A stretch of 64,000 nucleotides of DNA from Roseiarcus sp963770275 (GTDB taxonomy: Bacteria > Pseudomonadota > Alphaproteobacteria > Rhizobiales > Beijerinckiaceae), in contig CAVYPD010000020.1 in the NCBI GenBank assembly GCA_963770275.1, positions 1 through 64,000 on the forward strand, read 5' to 3'. This document shows, one piece after another, positions 1-8,819 of this stretch; positions within the stretch are counted from its first letter, which is position 1, and each line of letters starts with the position of its first letter. The position numbers and the translations under genes were made by a program. The notes under the pieces were generated by a model, which worked only from the letters and a program-made list of their open reading frames with translations, searched no databases and was not told the origin of the DNA.

Positions 1-183
1 GCCGCCGCGGGGCCCCACAGCGGTCGCGCCGCGATGTGCGATGAACGCTTTCGAGATCATGCCCTCGCTCAGCTGCGCCGACGGGTTGGAACCCTGCAAT
101 TCGATGGCGCCGGCCTGCGGCGCACTCAAACCCAAAAGCGCGATCGCCACGCAGGCGCTTTTGACCAAACTCGACCAAATCAT
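1..183 (-). CDS. Secreted small protein, N-terminal part only
   Basis: The first 61 codons of a minus-strand gene run off the start of the window. The start ATG is preceded by a clear AAGGAG ribosome site about 7 bases upstream. The N-terminus has a lysine, a hydrophobic run (CVAIALLGLSAPQAGA) and a probable signal-peptidase site after Ala-Gly-Ala, so the product is probably exported. The visible mature part is polar and ends in a Gly/Arg-rich stretch (HRGATAVGPRGG). I recognise no named family. Short Gly-rich exported proteins of this kind are common in rhizobia. Function unknown. Confidence 0.6.
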   Translation of the reverse strand, partial: MIWSSLVKSACVAIALLGLSAPQAGAIELQGSNPSAQLSEGMISKAFIAHRGATAVGPRGG

Positions 184-309
184 GGATTTTCTCCTTGCAC
201 AGCTCAATCGCTACCCAAACTTATCGCACAAACCGGCGGCGAGGCGAAAGACCCGGATGCTGCGGCGGACTACGAAGGATCGTCCTCCCACTCGCGTGGG
301 CTTGTAGCT

Positions 310-1204
310 CTACGAGACCGGCAAGCGTTCGAGATCGGCGATCAAGCCTGGTCCGGCTCGGCCCCCACCCCAGCTTTTTCTGCGTTAGTTTGCTTGAGGC
401 GGGCATGTCGCGCGCGGCCAAATGGGCAAGCCAGCCGAAATAGCCTCCCGCCTCCTCGGGCATGATGGACTTGACCGGCACCTTCAGGCGTCGACCTATA
501 GTTTCCGCAATATCGCGCGCCGGCACGCCTTCCTCCCCGACCGCATTATAGATCGCGCCCGGCTCCGACTTTTCGATCGCGAGCCTATAGAGCCGCGCGA
601 CATCGGAAATGTGCGCCGCGGGCCAACGGTTACGCCCCTCTCCAATATAGGCGAACATGCCCTTTTCTCGGGCGATTGCGATCCAGGGGGAGATAAGGCC
701 TTGCCGCTCCGGGTCGTGGACCTGAGGCAGGCGAACGACGGATGCGCTGACTCCATGCGTCGCAGCGGCTGCCGCGGCCGCCTCCTCGGACGCCGCGCGG
801 GGAAACTCGTCGGAGGTGATCGCGGGAGCGTCCTCGGTCGCGAGGGCGCCCGGCGGGACCTTGGCGATCGCGGTCCCGGAGGTCACGATCAAGGGCCGGC
901 GGGAGCCGGCGAGAACCGAGCCGAGCGTCTCGACGACGCGCCGATCGGTTTCGCAATTCGCGGCGAACTTCGAGAAGTCATGGTTGAAAGCGAGATGGAT
1001 GATTCCGTCCGATCGGGCGGCGCCGTCCTTGAGGCTGTCCGGATCGTCGATCGATCCGCGATAGACCTCGGCCCCCGCGGCAGCCAGCGCCGGCGCCTTC
1101 TCTTCCGAACGATAGACGCCGATCACCTGATGGCCGGCGGCGATCAATTCCTTGACGACGGCCGAGCCGATAAATCCGGTCGCGCCGGTGACAAATACAC
1201 GCAT
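310..1204 (-). CDS. NAD(P)-dependent epimerase / extended SDR protein, frameshifted near its 3' end
   Basis: The N-terminus carries the Rossmann dinucleotide motif GATGFIG directly after the first strand, as in extended SDR/NAD-dependent epimerase-like reductases. Other family blocks follow, such as GIIHLAF and the late segment KKLGW. The annotated frame stays open to about 221, but its last 40 residues are low-complexity Arg-rich. A shift of one base at about 353-357 restores the expected ending GPGLIADLERL and a stop at 310-312. I therefore call one extra base there. The gene is transcribed away from the XRE regulator on the other strand, 79 bp apart, and that regulator may control it. Substrate unknown. 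Confidence 0.8.
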
Positions 1205-1283
1205 GAGCAGTCTCCACTTTTCGTTGGAGACAAGTTTCGTCTTTTAGATTATTGTAGTAAAGTAGTGAGTTTATCCTATTATA
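1205..1283. promoter_or_regulatory. Divergent promoter region between SDR gene and XRE regulator
   Basis: This AT-rich 79-bp spacer separates two divergently transcribed genes. It holds a short inverted repeat, AGAC then 7 bases then GTCT, at about 1227-1241, and a perfect ATTATAAT palindrome touching the regulator's start. Both are possible operator parts for the adjacent regulator. No footprint-like symmetry longer than this is visible, so the operator assignment is only inference. Confidence 0.35.
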
Positions 1284-2123
1284 ATGGCTAACAGGATGGA
1301 TGGACCCGCAGCACGCGAAAACCGGCTCGCATTCTATCTGAAGGATCGGCGTACGAAGCTCGATCCGGCCGCGTTCGGCTTTGCCGCGGGGCGTCGCCGT
1401 ACGCCCGGTCTGCGACGCGAAGAAGTGGCGCAGCGGGCCAACATCAGTCCCACCTGGTACACATGGCTCGAACAGGGGCGGGGTGGCGCGCCCTCGGCGG
1501 ACGTGCTCAATCGGATCTCGCGCGCCCTCATGCTGACGGAGGTCGAGCGCGAGCATCTTTTCCTGCTTGGCCTCGGCAGGCCGCCCGAAGCTCGCTACAT
1601 GAGAAACGACGATGTCACGCCACGCCTGCAGCGCGTGCTTGATGCGCTGGACCCAAGCCCTGCGGTGATCAGGACAGCGATATGGGACGTCGTGGCTTGG
1701 AACCGGGCTGCGACCGTGATGCTGGTGGACTACGGATCGTTGCCGCCGGAACAGCGCAACATCCTTCGTTTCATCTTCCTCGACCCGCGCGCCCGCGCGG
1801 CGCAATACGACTGGCAGAGCGTGGCGCGGTTCGTGTTGGGCGCGTTCCGGGTCGATGCGGCCCGAGCCGGCGCCGAAGCGGAGATCGAGCCCCTGGTCGA
1901 AGACCTCTGCCGGCTCAGTCCCGAATTCAGGGCGATGTGGCGCGAGAACGACGTTCGCGGCCACCGGGGCGAGACAGTCAAGCACATGCGGCACCCGGCG
2001 CTCGGTCCGCTCGCCTTCGAATATTCCGCGTTCGCGGTCGACGGGCGAACGGACCTCACCATGGTGGTTTACAATCCGGCGACGCCCGAGGACGCCGAGC
2101 GGATCAAGTCAGCGCTAGGCTGA
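1284..2123 (+). CDS. XRE-family transcriptional regulator with MmyB-like ligand domain
   Basis: This 279-residue protein begins with a helix-turn-helix domain (about residues 10-75). It shows the family signature RTPGLRREEVAQRANIS followed by TWYTWLEQGR. The rest matches the MmyB-like C-terminal ligand-binding domain (LDALDPSPAVIRTAIWDVVAWN, split here only for description, and later FEYSAFAVDGR). Regulators of this type usually sit divergent to a short-chain dehydrogenase or oxidoreductase and repress it. That is exactly the arrangement here with the SDR gene. The next gene, an alpha/beta hydrolase, follows on the same strand after 30 bp and may be co-transcribed. Confidence 0.85.
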   Translation: MANRMDGPAARENRLAFYLKDRRTKLDPAAFGFAAGRRRTPGLRREEVAQRANISPTWYTWLEQGRGGAPSADVLNRISRALMLTEVEREHLFLLGLGRPPEARYMRNDDVTPRLQRVLDALDPSPAVIRTAIWDVVAWNRAATVMLVDYGSLPPEQRNILRFIFLDPRARAAQYDWQSVARFVLGAFRVDAARAGAEAEIEPLVEDLCRLSPEFRAMWRENDVRGHRGETVKHMRHPALGPLAFEYSAFAVDGRTDLTMVVYNPATPEDAERIKSALG

Positions 2124-2153
2124 CGGCGCGTGCTCGGAAGCAAAGGAGCGCCC

Positions 2154-2951
2154 ATGCAGGAAGAGCATTTAGGCGGCGCCGAACTCAGGCGATTTTCGTC
2201 GGATGGCGTCGACATTGCCTTCATCGACGTCGAGCCGCAGGGAGGCGACCTGAACGAGCCGGTCCTTCTCATCCACGGTTTCGCCTCCAACCATCGCGTG
2301 AACTGGGTGGGTCCGCACTGGGTCGAGACACTCACTGGAGCCGGGCGCCGCGTCATCGCGTTTGACAATCGCGGCCATGGACAAAGCGAAAAGCTCTATG
2401 CTCCCGCCGACTATCACCTCGATTTGATGACGCGTGATGCGGCCAGCCTGCTCGCGCATTTGGGCGTCGAGCGCGCGGACGTGATGGGCTATTCGATGGG
2501 CGCGCGGATCGCGAGCTTCCTTGCGCTTGCCAACCCCCGCCTCGTGCGCTCACTCGTGCTCGGCGGCCTGGGCGATCGGCTGGTGCGCGACGGCGGGTTG
2601 CCGGAGGCGATCGCCGAAGCCTTGGAGGCGCCGTCGCTCGATAGCCTGAGCGACCCGACACAGCGCCTGTTCCGCGGCTTTGCCGAGCAGACGAAGAGCG
2701 ACCGCGCCGCGCTCGCCGCCTGCGTCCGTGGTTCACGTAGGAGCCTGACGCTGGAAGAGGCGGCGCGCATAAATCAGCCGACTTTGGTCGCGGTCGGCGA
2801 GCGGGATACGCTTGCAGGCGATCCCGATAAGCTCGTCGCCGTGTTGCCGCGGGCGGAGGCGCTTATGATTCCCGGCCGCGATCACAATCTCGCGGTGGGC
2901 GACAAGACGTTCAAGGCCGGGGCGCTTAATTTTCTCGCCCGCCGGGCGTGA
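2154..2951 (+). CDS. Alpha/beta hydrolase
   Basis: An alpha/beta-fold hydrolase of about 265 residues. The oxyanion-hole motif is LLIHGFASNH, the nucleophile elbow is GYSMGAR (Ser), and the late block PGRDHNLAVG carries the catalytic His. The acid is probably in VGERDTLAG. I chose the ATG at 2154 because AAAGGAG lies 5-6 bases upstream. A GTG at 2130 would add eight residues without a ribosome site. It sits just downstream of the XRE regulator. Esterase, peroxidase-like or dehalogenase activity cannot be told apart from the sequence. Confidence 0.8.
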   Translation: MQEEHLGGAELRRFSSDGVDIAFIDVEPQGGDLNEPVLLIHGFASNHRVNWVGPHWVETLTGAGRRVIAFDNRGHGQSEKLYAPADYHLDLMTRDAASLLAHLGVERADVMGYSMGARIASFLALANPRLVRSLVLGGLGDRLVRDGGLPEAIAEALEAPSLDSLSDPTQRLFRGFAEQTKSDRAALAACVRGSRRSLTLEEAARINQPTLVAVGERDTLAGDPDKLVAVLPRAEALMIPGRDHNLAVGDKTFKAGALNFLARRA

Positions 2952-3179
2952 CAGGGAGCCGCAGCCGTTCCTCACCTCGATCGCGTTCAGAATAGATATC
3001 CGTTGTCATGTGTTCTTCTCGGCGACCCGAATCATTGAGTTCAACGAGCCGCTTATCTTATGACTTTTCGCGCCGAGAAGGCGAGAAGGAACCGCTGGGA
3101 GAGGGTGGCTGCCCTCTCGTCAGCGGCGAGGGTCGGATCGGGAATACGCTGACCGTTTGACGGGTCGAGCTAGAGTTGG

Positions 3180-3264
3180 ATCGCCCTCGCGCGGCGCCGT
3201 CGGCCAGCCGGTGGGCGTCAAGATGGTCTTTCGACACATCGACGCCGATGGTATCGTTCTTCAT
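3180..3264 (-). pseudogene. Inverted 5' fragment of an IS110-family transposase
   Basis: On the minus strand an ATG at 3264 opens a reading that gives MKNDTIGVDVSKDHLDAHRL, the characteristic start of IS110-family transposases (the first Asp of the DEDD RuvC-like domain is in VDVS). The similarity dies after about 30 residues. The remaining body of the same kind of transposase is on the opposite strand from about 3308 onward, so the 5' end of the element has been inverted relative to its body. Remnant, not functional. Confidence 0.75.
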
Positions 3265-3304
3265 CCTTTCCACGCCTCTGCTTGTCGTTCGGGGCTCTCC
3301 CCCG

Positions 3305-4045
3305 GGAACCGTGTCGTGTTCGAACCGACCGAGCCCTATCATCGCGCCGTCGAACGCGCGCTCGGCGCATCCGACGTTCCATTCGTCAAGGTCAATCCGC
3401 GTCAGGCGCGCCGTTTCGCTGAGGCGACTGGCAAGCTGGCCAAGACCGATCCCTGGATGCGGCGCTGCTGGCTCGTATGGGCGCATTGCTAGAATTGGAG
3501 GCGCGCCCAGCCCGAAGCGAGGTCTTGTTCGAACTGAAGGAGCTTTACGTCGCTCGCGAGGCCTGGTGAAGGATCGCACCGCCGCTAGGAACCGCGGAAA
3601 GGTCCTGACACTCTCGCTGTTGAAGCGTCAGAATGCTCAGCGCCTCGAACAGATCGATCGGCAGATCGCGACAGTCGAAGCCGCAATCCTCCAGATTGTC
3701 GAAGCTGACGCGAGCCTCGCCGATCGCTTCGCCATCCTGATCAGTATTCCCGGCGTCTCCAACATCACCGCCTTTGCCTTGCCGATCGCAATGCCGGAGC
3801 TCGGCTCCCTCGAAGCCGGCCACGCCGCCAACCTCGCAGGCTGGCGCCGATCGCCCGACAGCCAGGGTGTTGGACCGGTCGCTCATTCATTCGCGGCGGT
3901 CGCGCCGACGTCCGCCAACCGCTCACCATGCCCGCCCTCGTCGCCGCTCGCTTCAATCCAGACATGAAGACGAAATACGCACACCTCATCGAAACCGGAA
4001 AACCCGCAAAGGTCACCCTGACCGGATACTCTAGTCGGCCAGTCA
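3305..4045 (+). pseudogene. IS110-family transposase body, decayed by several frameshifts
   Basis: Plus-strand frames spell consecutive IS110 transposase blocks: VVFEPTEPYHRAVERALG, then VKVNPRQARRFAEATGKLAK, then (next frame) ALLELEARPARSE, then RNRGKVLTLSLLKRQNAQRL, then the transposase_20 helix-hairpin-helix region ISIPGVSNITAFALPI, and finally MPALVAARFNPDMKTKY. The blocks are in the right order but in different frames, with at least four frame changes and a premature stop near 3566. The N-terminal piece is inverted upstream. The 3' end meets an IS3-type fragment at about 4045. Dead element. Confidence 0.85.
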
Positions 4046-4262
4046 ACGCGCTTGCCGGCATCCCGCTCGGCTTGCTTCACCCAAGTGGAAAATCGACTGT
4101 GCGGTCGGCTCGAACTCACGCGCCGGCTCTTCGGGTGTGCGTCCAGATCGCACTAGGTCGGCCATCTGTCGCGGGAACTCCGGCGGATAAGCGGTTCGGT
4201 AGCCGGGCATCAGACATCTCAAAAATCAACTTCAACGGTGCCCGCCAAACGGGGTCAACTCC
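4045..4262 (-). pseudogene. IS3-family OrfA fragment with element end
   Basis: Read on the minus strand from an ATG at 4210, the sequence gives MPGYRTAYPPEFPRQMADLV, then SGRTPEEPAREFEPTAQSI, and after a one-base shift WVKQAERDAGKR. This is the helix-turn-helix OrfA start of an IS3-family element. About 50 bases upstream of the ATG (4245-4262) is GTTGACCCCGTTTGGC, which resembles an IS3-family terminal repeat. It abuts a broken amidotransferase gene, so it probably marks the insertion point. The rest of OrfA and all of OrfB are missing because the fragment runs into the IS110 remnant. Confidence 0.7.
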
Positions 4263-4457
4263 GCACGACTACGCCGTCATGGTGGCGAGCCGATCCGGCA
4301 GCGGCTCGCCGCAACTCGGCCGCCGAATGTCAAGCCTTACGTCCATGGCTTTGAGAGCGATGCCGACACCCCCCGGCATCGAATGCTCCTGGCGTAGGAC
4401 AATCAACACGGTTGGTCGCCGGGCGAGGCTTCCTAAGGTCATGGGCTCAAACTCCAT
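4263..4457 (-). pseudogene. 5' fragment of a class I glutamine amidotransferase-like gene, cut by an IS
   Basis: From a minus-strand ATG at 4442 or 4457 the frame reads RRPTVLIVLRQEHSMPGGVG, then IALKAMDVRLDIRRPSCGEP and LPDRL. This matches the start of GMP-synthase-like class I glutamine amidotransferases, whose opening strands precede the catalytic Cys. A one-base shift lets it continue as HHDGVVV, where the family has HDGAVVFGGPMS. It then stops at the IS3-type element end. The catalytic triad region is absent, so only a fossil remains. Confidence 0.6.
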
Positions 4458-4635
4458 CGCAGCGTGCCTTCGCCGCTTATTCGAATTGCCACCTCATGGA
4501 GGCAAATTCCGTTTTACAAGTTTAACACCACGCGAACCGCAAGCCGGCGCTGCCCGAATTGGTGCGCCATGTGGAGCTCTTGCCGGACTTGCCCCGCGCC
4601 GATATACAGTGAGGCTCCGCGCTGCGGCCGCTGTC

Positions 4636-4711
4636 GCTCCCATCGTCTAGCGGTCTAGGACGTCGCCCTCTCACGGCGAAAACAGGGGTTCGATTCCCCT
4701 TGGGAGCGCCA
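4636..4711 (+). tRNA. tRNA-Glu (anticodon CTC)
   Basis: A complete 76-nt cloverleaf with encoded CCA. The acceptor stem pairs GCTCCCA with TGGGAGC, followed by discriminator G and CCA (4708-4711). The anticodon stem TCGCC/GGCGA encloses the loop CTCTCAC, which places CTC at positions 34-36. The T-arm is GGGGTTCGATTCCCC. CTC reads GAG, hence glutamate. It stands alone next to the insertion-sequence wreckage on its 5' side, a common place for integration events. Confidence 0.95.
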
Positions 4712-5094
4712 AGCTCAATCAAACGGCCACCGCTCAACGGCGTCCGAAAATCTGGCGGCGATTCTGTTACGCGCATCCGTTGCGTATAAACTTATTCGTG
4801 ATCTGTTTGACAAGAAAGCTTTAATCGGCTCCCAATTGGCGAAACATCGCCTCGTTGGAATCGATCCAGGCCGCGGATGGAGATATCGTTCGTGCAGCCG
4901 TCCATCGCGATCAGAGCTTGGAACGCCTGCTTTGGTAGATGCAAGGGCGCAAGGGTGATCAGCGCATGGCCGCGTCGGCAAATCGTTTTCGGTTTGCGAG
5001 CCAAGTCCTAGTGCAAGTCAATCCGCGACCGAGTCAGGAAAAGCCAGGTACAGCGGCCGCCGGGGGCAATAGCGGAGATACTCGGGTCCTTGGT
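4712..5094. other. Intergenic stretch with no recognised gene
   Basis: 383 bases between the tRNA and the convergent phosphatase gene. A 70-codon minus-strand frame (4792-5004) exists but has no ribosome site. It shows only a vague resemblance to short PilZ-like sequences (DISIRGL, SPIGSRLKL), which I do not consider enough. I see no terminator with a T-run. Confidence 0.4.
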
Positions 5095-5790
5095 TCAGTC
5101 AAAAGGATAGTCCGTGACAGCCAGCAGCGCGTCGCAGGCTTCCATGAGCTGATCGAAATGCGAGATCACCCGGTCGGGTCCGAGTTCCTTCACCGGAACA
5201 TCGGCATAGCCAAAGTCAACCGCGATCATGGGCACGCCGGCGGCGCGGGCCGTCTTGATGTCAGTTTCCGAATCCCCCACCATGATCGCACGTTCCTTTG
5301 AGCCGCAGGAGGCGATGATTGTCTTAAGGAGCGGCGTGGCGTTCGGCTTGCCTATTCCGAACGTGTCCTGGCCGCAGATGAAAGCGAATCGCTCGGCGAT
5401 CCCGAGCTCTGCGATCAGGAGCTTGGCTAAGCCTTCGATCTTGTTCGTGCAGATCGCTTGGCGCCAGCCAGCGCGCGCGAACGTCGCAAGCGCCTTGTCG
5501 ACGCCTGGATAAAGCCGGGTATGAACCGCGATATGGGCGCTGTAATAGGCAAGGTAGTCGGCGAACAAGGTCTCGGTGGCTTCTGGATCAAGGGTTTTGC
5601 CCGAAGCGGCGAAGCCGCGCTTAATCAGCGCCCGCGCGCCGGCCCCGAGCAGCGAACCGGCGGCTTCTACCCTGAGTGGCGCAAGGCCTTCTCTTCCCAG
5701 TAGCCAATTGAGGGTGGCCACCAAATCCTCGGCGGTGTCAGCAAGCGTGCCGTCGAGGTCATAGACAATGGTCGGAGCGATCATCGCCAT
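5095..5790 (-). CDS. HAD-superfamily phosphatase, phosphoglycolate-phosphatase-like
   Basis: A 231-residue HAD hydrolase. Motif I is VYDLDGTLADT (nucleophile Asp and acid Asp), motif II is in AICTNK, the Lys of motif III lies in GIGKPNATPLL, and motif IV is IMVGDSETDI. The layout with an alpha-helical cap after motif I and the helix PLLKTIIA matches phosphoglycolate phosphatase (Gph) and relatives. I chose the ATG at 5788-5790. It overlaps the stop of the upstream YmdB-like gene by one base (TGATG), which suggests coupled translation. A longer frame to 5895 would overlap that gene heavily. The true substrate may be another phosphate ester. Confidence 0.85.
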   Translation of the reverse strand: MAMIAPTIVYDLDGTLADTAEDLVATLNWLLGREGLAPLRVEAAGSLLGAGARALIKRGFAASGKTLDPEATETLFADYLAYYSAHIAVHTRLYPGVDKALATFARAGWRQAICTNKIEGLAKLLIAELGIAERFAFICGQDTFGIGKPNATPLLKTIIASCGSKERAIMVGDSETDIKTARAAGVPMIAVDFGYADVPVKELGPDRVISHFDQLMEACDALLAVTDYPFD

Positions 5791-6611
5791 CAGGTCCAGA
5801 AACCGGGATCGGCGGGCTCTAGAAGACCACCGATCCTGACCGGCGCGATGGCTTTCGTTAAGCCATCCGGCCCGATCTCGGCAGCGATTGCGCACAGCGT
5901 CGCCGGACCCAAAGCCGGTTCGAAGCGACCGGAAGGGATCTTGCTCGTGAAACGGCGCAACGGCTCTTTCTTGTCCATGCCGATCACCGAATCGTAGTCG
6001 CCGGTCATGCCGACGTCAGTGATGAAACCGGTTCCTCCGGCTAGGATGCGATGATCGGCGCTGGGCGTATGCGTATGCGTCCCAACCATGAGGCTCGCCT
6101 TGCCATCTATGAAATGGCCGAACGCCCACTTCTCGCTCGACGCTTCAGCGTGGAAGTCGACGATGGAGGCGTTGCACGCCTCGCAAAGCGGATAGAGGCA
6201 GAGTTCGCGTTTGACGGCGGCGAACGGATCGTCGAGCGGGTCCATGAAGATACGGCCCATCACGTTCACGATGAGCAGCCGCGCGCCCTTCGCATTCTGG
6301 ACAATCGTGGCGCCCCGCCCCGGCGTGCCTGGAGGGAAATTGACTGGGCGGACTAGGCGTGGCTGGCGCTCAATGAACACGAGCGCCTCGCGCTGATCGA
6401 AGGCGTGATTGCCGAGCGTCACTGCGTCGACGCCGACGGAAAGGAACTCCTCGAACAGGCTCTCGGTGAGGCCAAAGCCCGCCGCCGCGTTCTCGCCATT
6501 GACGACGACGAAATCGAGGCCCCAGCGGGCGCGCAGAATGGGGACCTGCTCAAGCACCACGGCGCGCCCCGACCGCCCGACGATGTCGCCGATGAACAGG
6601 AGACGGATCAT
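5790..6611 (-). CDS. YmdB/TIGR00282-family metallophosphoesterase
   Basis: A 273-residue protein of the TIGR00282 family, whose member YmdB hydrolyses 2',3'-cyclic nucleotides. Metal-ligand motifs are visible: FIGDIVGRSGR (Asp), VVNGENAAAGFG (Asn/Glu), TLGNHAFD (Asn-His), IVDFHAEASSEK, and VGTHTHTPSADHRIL (His cluster). Length is typical. The start ATG overlaps the stop of the 5-formyltetrahydrofolate cyclo-ligase gene by four bases, so the three genes 5-FCL, this one and the HAD phosphatase form a tight operon. Confidence 0.9.
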   Translation of the reverse strand: MIRLLFIGDIVGRSGRAVVLEQVPILRARWGLDFVVVNGENAAAGFGLTESLFEEFLSVGVDAVTLGNHAFDQREALVFIERQPRLVRPVNFPPGTPGRGATIVQNAKGARLLIVNVMGRIFMDPLDDPFAAVKRELCLYPLCEACNASIVDFHAEASSEKWAFGHFIDGKASLMVGTHTHTPSADHRILAGGTGFITDVGMTGDYDSVIGMDKKEPLRRFTSKIPSGRFEPALGPATLCAIAAEIGPDGLTKAIAPVRIGGLLEPADPGFWT

Positions 6612-7195
6612 TGCTCGCTGAAGAGAATGGTTTCCTGGTCGGTCACAACGGCGTCCAGGCTCTGGTCATGCGTTTCATAAGGCACAGCGTCGACTTCGCA
6701 TACTCCATAGGCGACGCCAACTGCGTGAACGGGCTTCACGGCGCGCAAGTTGGTCAGAGTCCGGTCGTAATAGCCGGCGCCATAGCCGATGCGGTGGCCG
6801 CGCCGGTCGAAGCATGCAAGCGGGACGAACAAGAGGTCCGGATCAACGACGGGCGCCTCCTCGAGGGGTTCGCGAATCGACATTGCGCCTGCGCGAGTAG
6901 GTTCCGCGGGTCGCCAGAGGCGAAAGGTTAGCGGCGATCCCCGGCCAACGACTGCCGGCAGGGCGGTCGCGAATCCTTCGTCGGCGAGCGTGGTCAAAAG
7001 CGGGAGCGTATCCGGCTCGCCGCGCAGCGGATGAAAGGCCGAAACAATCTAAGGACGCCAAAGGCGCGCGAGGCCCAGTCCCTCCCGGGATAGGCGGATG
7101 TTGAGAGCGAGGCACGCGGCGGGTTCGACCGCTGCTCGCCGGGCGAGAGCGGCGCGGCGCAGAACCGCCTTCGGATCGGCGTTGGTCGAGTTCAA
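6608..7195 (-). CDS. 5-formyltetrahydrofolate cyclo-ligase, with an in-frame stop
   Basis: It converts 5-formyl-THF to methenyl-THF with ATP. The C-terminal half shows the family signature: VPLACFDRRGHRIGYGAGYY followed by DRTL, and later VDAVPYETHDQSLDAVVTD. The same frame continues upstream as ALNIRLSREGLGLARLWRP, a TAG stop (7049-7051), then IVSAFHPLRGEPDTLPLL, so one base change (for example AAG to TAG) interrupts an otherwise intact gene. The only plausible start in this frame is a TTG at 7195, giving 195 residues, the normal length. It follows the 6S RNA on the same strand, the same neighbourhood as ssrS-ygfA in enterobacteria. Confidence 0.8.
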
Positions 7196-7231
7196 GGCGT
7201 CGCCAATCCGAAAAACATGTCAAGCATAAAG

Positions 7232-7380
7232 CGCGGAGCCGAGACGGCCGTTGGACGGTGATCCCGGGCGCCTACGTGAGTAGGTGGGAGCCATATGCCG
7301 AAGCCCACGAGCCTCGACAGGGACAGCCCCCATAGGGATCGTACGGCCCCGAGGAATATTGTCCTGACGCGCCACCCAGC
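7232..7380 (-). ncRNA. ssrS: 6S RNA (candidate)
   Basis: Upstream of the 5-FCL gene, on the same strand, lies about 150 bases without a reading frame but with 6S-like pairing. A lower stem pairs GGCCGT with ACGGCC, a nearer stem pairs GATCCC with GGGATC, and an apical arm pairs GTGGG with CCCAC. A small hairpin, CCTAC-TCAC-GTAGG, sits on the 3' side of the central bulge, as in alphaproteobacterial 6S RNAs. 6S RNA binds the housekeeping RNA-polymerase holoenzyme and mimics an open promoter. The 6S-to-5-FCL linkage is widely conserved and is the strongest support. The exact ends are uncertain by 10-15 bases. Confidence 0.6.
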
Positions 7381-7503
7381 TCCGCATACGTTATTTAGGC
7401 GCTTCCACGGCAAATGGCTAGGGTGCCGGGCGTGGCCTTTCGACTTTCCCCACGCGGAAAGGTTCTATCGCCAGGGCGCAACCGGCCCGTATGATTGCCG
7501 ACC

Positions 7504-8806
7504 ATGACAGAGCTTACACGATTTGCGGTCGCCGAGCTGGCGCCGCTCGGATCTTCCGACGTATTCAAAACTCAGGCAGAGCGTCGCGCGGAATTGCGCC
7601 GGATGCGCACGATCGCCACACTCCTGCTCGTCCTGATGGCGGCGATCTATCTCGCCATGCGTCGCGCCCCGGCGGACTGGGTCTGGGCGGCCTATCTCAG
7701 CGCGTTCGCGGAAGCTGGCATGGTGGGGGCCTGCGCCGATTGGTTCGCCGTGGTCGCGCTTTTTCGCCGTCCTCTCGGACTGCCAATTCCTCACACGGCT
7801 GTCGTTCCCGAAAACAAACGTCGCATAGGCGCGGCGATGGGGCGTTTCATCACCAACAACTTTCTCTCCCCACGCGTCGCCATCGCCCGCCTGTCGACGG
7901 TCGACTTCGTCGGTCTCGCGGCGCGATGGCTCGAAGACGAACGCAACGCGCGAGCGCTCGCGGTTGCCGCGGGGCGCGCAATTCCGTATGCGCTCGACCT
8001 TATGCCGAAAGCCGCGATCGACGAATGGGTCGCCCTTGCCGCGCGGCGCGGGATCGAGGCCGTTCCCGCCGCGCCGCTCGCCTCTCGGGGGCTTTCGATC
8101 CTATGGGCGCAAGGAGCGGGCCAGACGCTGCTCGACCAAGGCCTCGATTTCGTCGAGACGACGCTTGAGCGACACAAGGCGACAATCGTCAAGCATGTGG
8201 CGCAAAAGTCCTGGCGCTGGATCCCCAAATGGGTCGACGACATGATCGCCGCCAAGGTGATCAGCGGGCTGACGGAGACCTTAAGGGAAATGCGCGACCC
8301 CGATCATCCGTGGCGCGAGCAGGCGAATGACGTTGATCGAGAATTTGATCGACGACCTCGCGCATGATCCCGAAATGCGGGCGCAAGGCGAAGCGTTGAA
8401 GCAGGAGATTCTCGCCAATCCGGTGTTCGCCGAGCAGGCGCAGGCGCTGCGGGAGGAACTGGAAACGGCGCTGAGGGACGATCTGCCTCGCCATGCCGAG
8501 GCGATTGTCAGCTGGCTGGCGACCTCCGCCAGCGCGCTCGGCCGATGGCTCGAAGAGGACGCGCCGCGCCGCGCGAGGATCAATCGGCGGCTCAGGCTCC
8601 TGGCGCTGCGCACAGTCCTGCCTCGCCGGGCCGAAATCGGCGCCTATATCGCCGCGGTGGTCGACAATTGGGACACCGCGACGCTCGTCAACCGCCTGGA
8701 GCTGCAAGTCGGCAAGGACCTGCAATATATCCGCATCAACGGGACGCTGGTCGGCGGGCTGGTCGGGCTCTTGATCTTCACGCTGTCGCGCGCGTTTGGC
8801 GGATGA
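7504..8806 (+). CDS. DUF445-family membrane protein, one frameshift
   Basis: A DUF445 (YjiN-like) protein split in two by a one-base shift near 8320. The first part carries a transmembrane segment (IATLLLVLMAAIYLAM) and the conserved region AGMVGACADWFAVVALFRRP followed by PHTAVVPENKRRIG. The second frame resumes with LIDDLAHDPEMRAQ and ends in a second membrane helix (GTLVGGLVGLLIFTL). Together they make about 433 residues, the usual size. The start could be TTG 7495 or ATG 7504; I prefer the ATG. No biochemical function is established for this family. It converges on btaB. Confidence 0.8.
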
Positions 8807-8819
8807 GGACGGCCTCTTT

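Noticed and set aside
221..309. Extended C-terminus of the SDR gene in its open frame
   Set aside because: The extra residues are low-complexity and the expected family ending is present in the other frame with its own stop.
4792..5004. 70-codon minus-strand frame with faint PilZ-like look
   Set aside because: The resemblance is limited to a few residues, key PilZ Arg motif is missing and there is no ribosome site.
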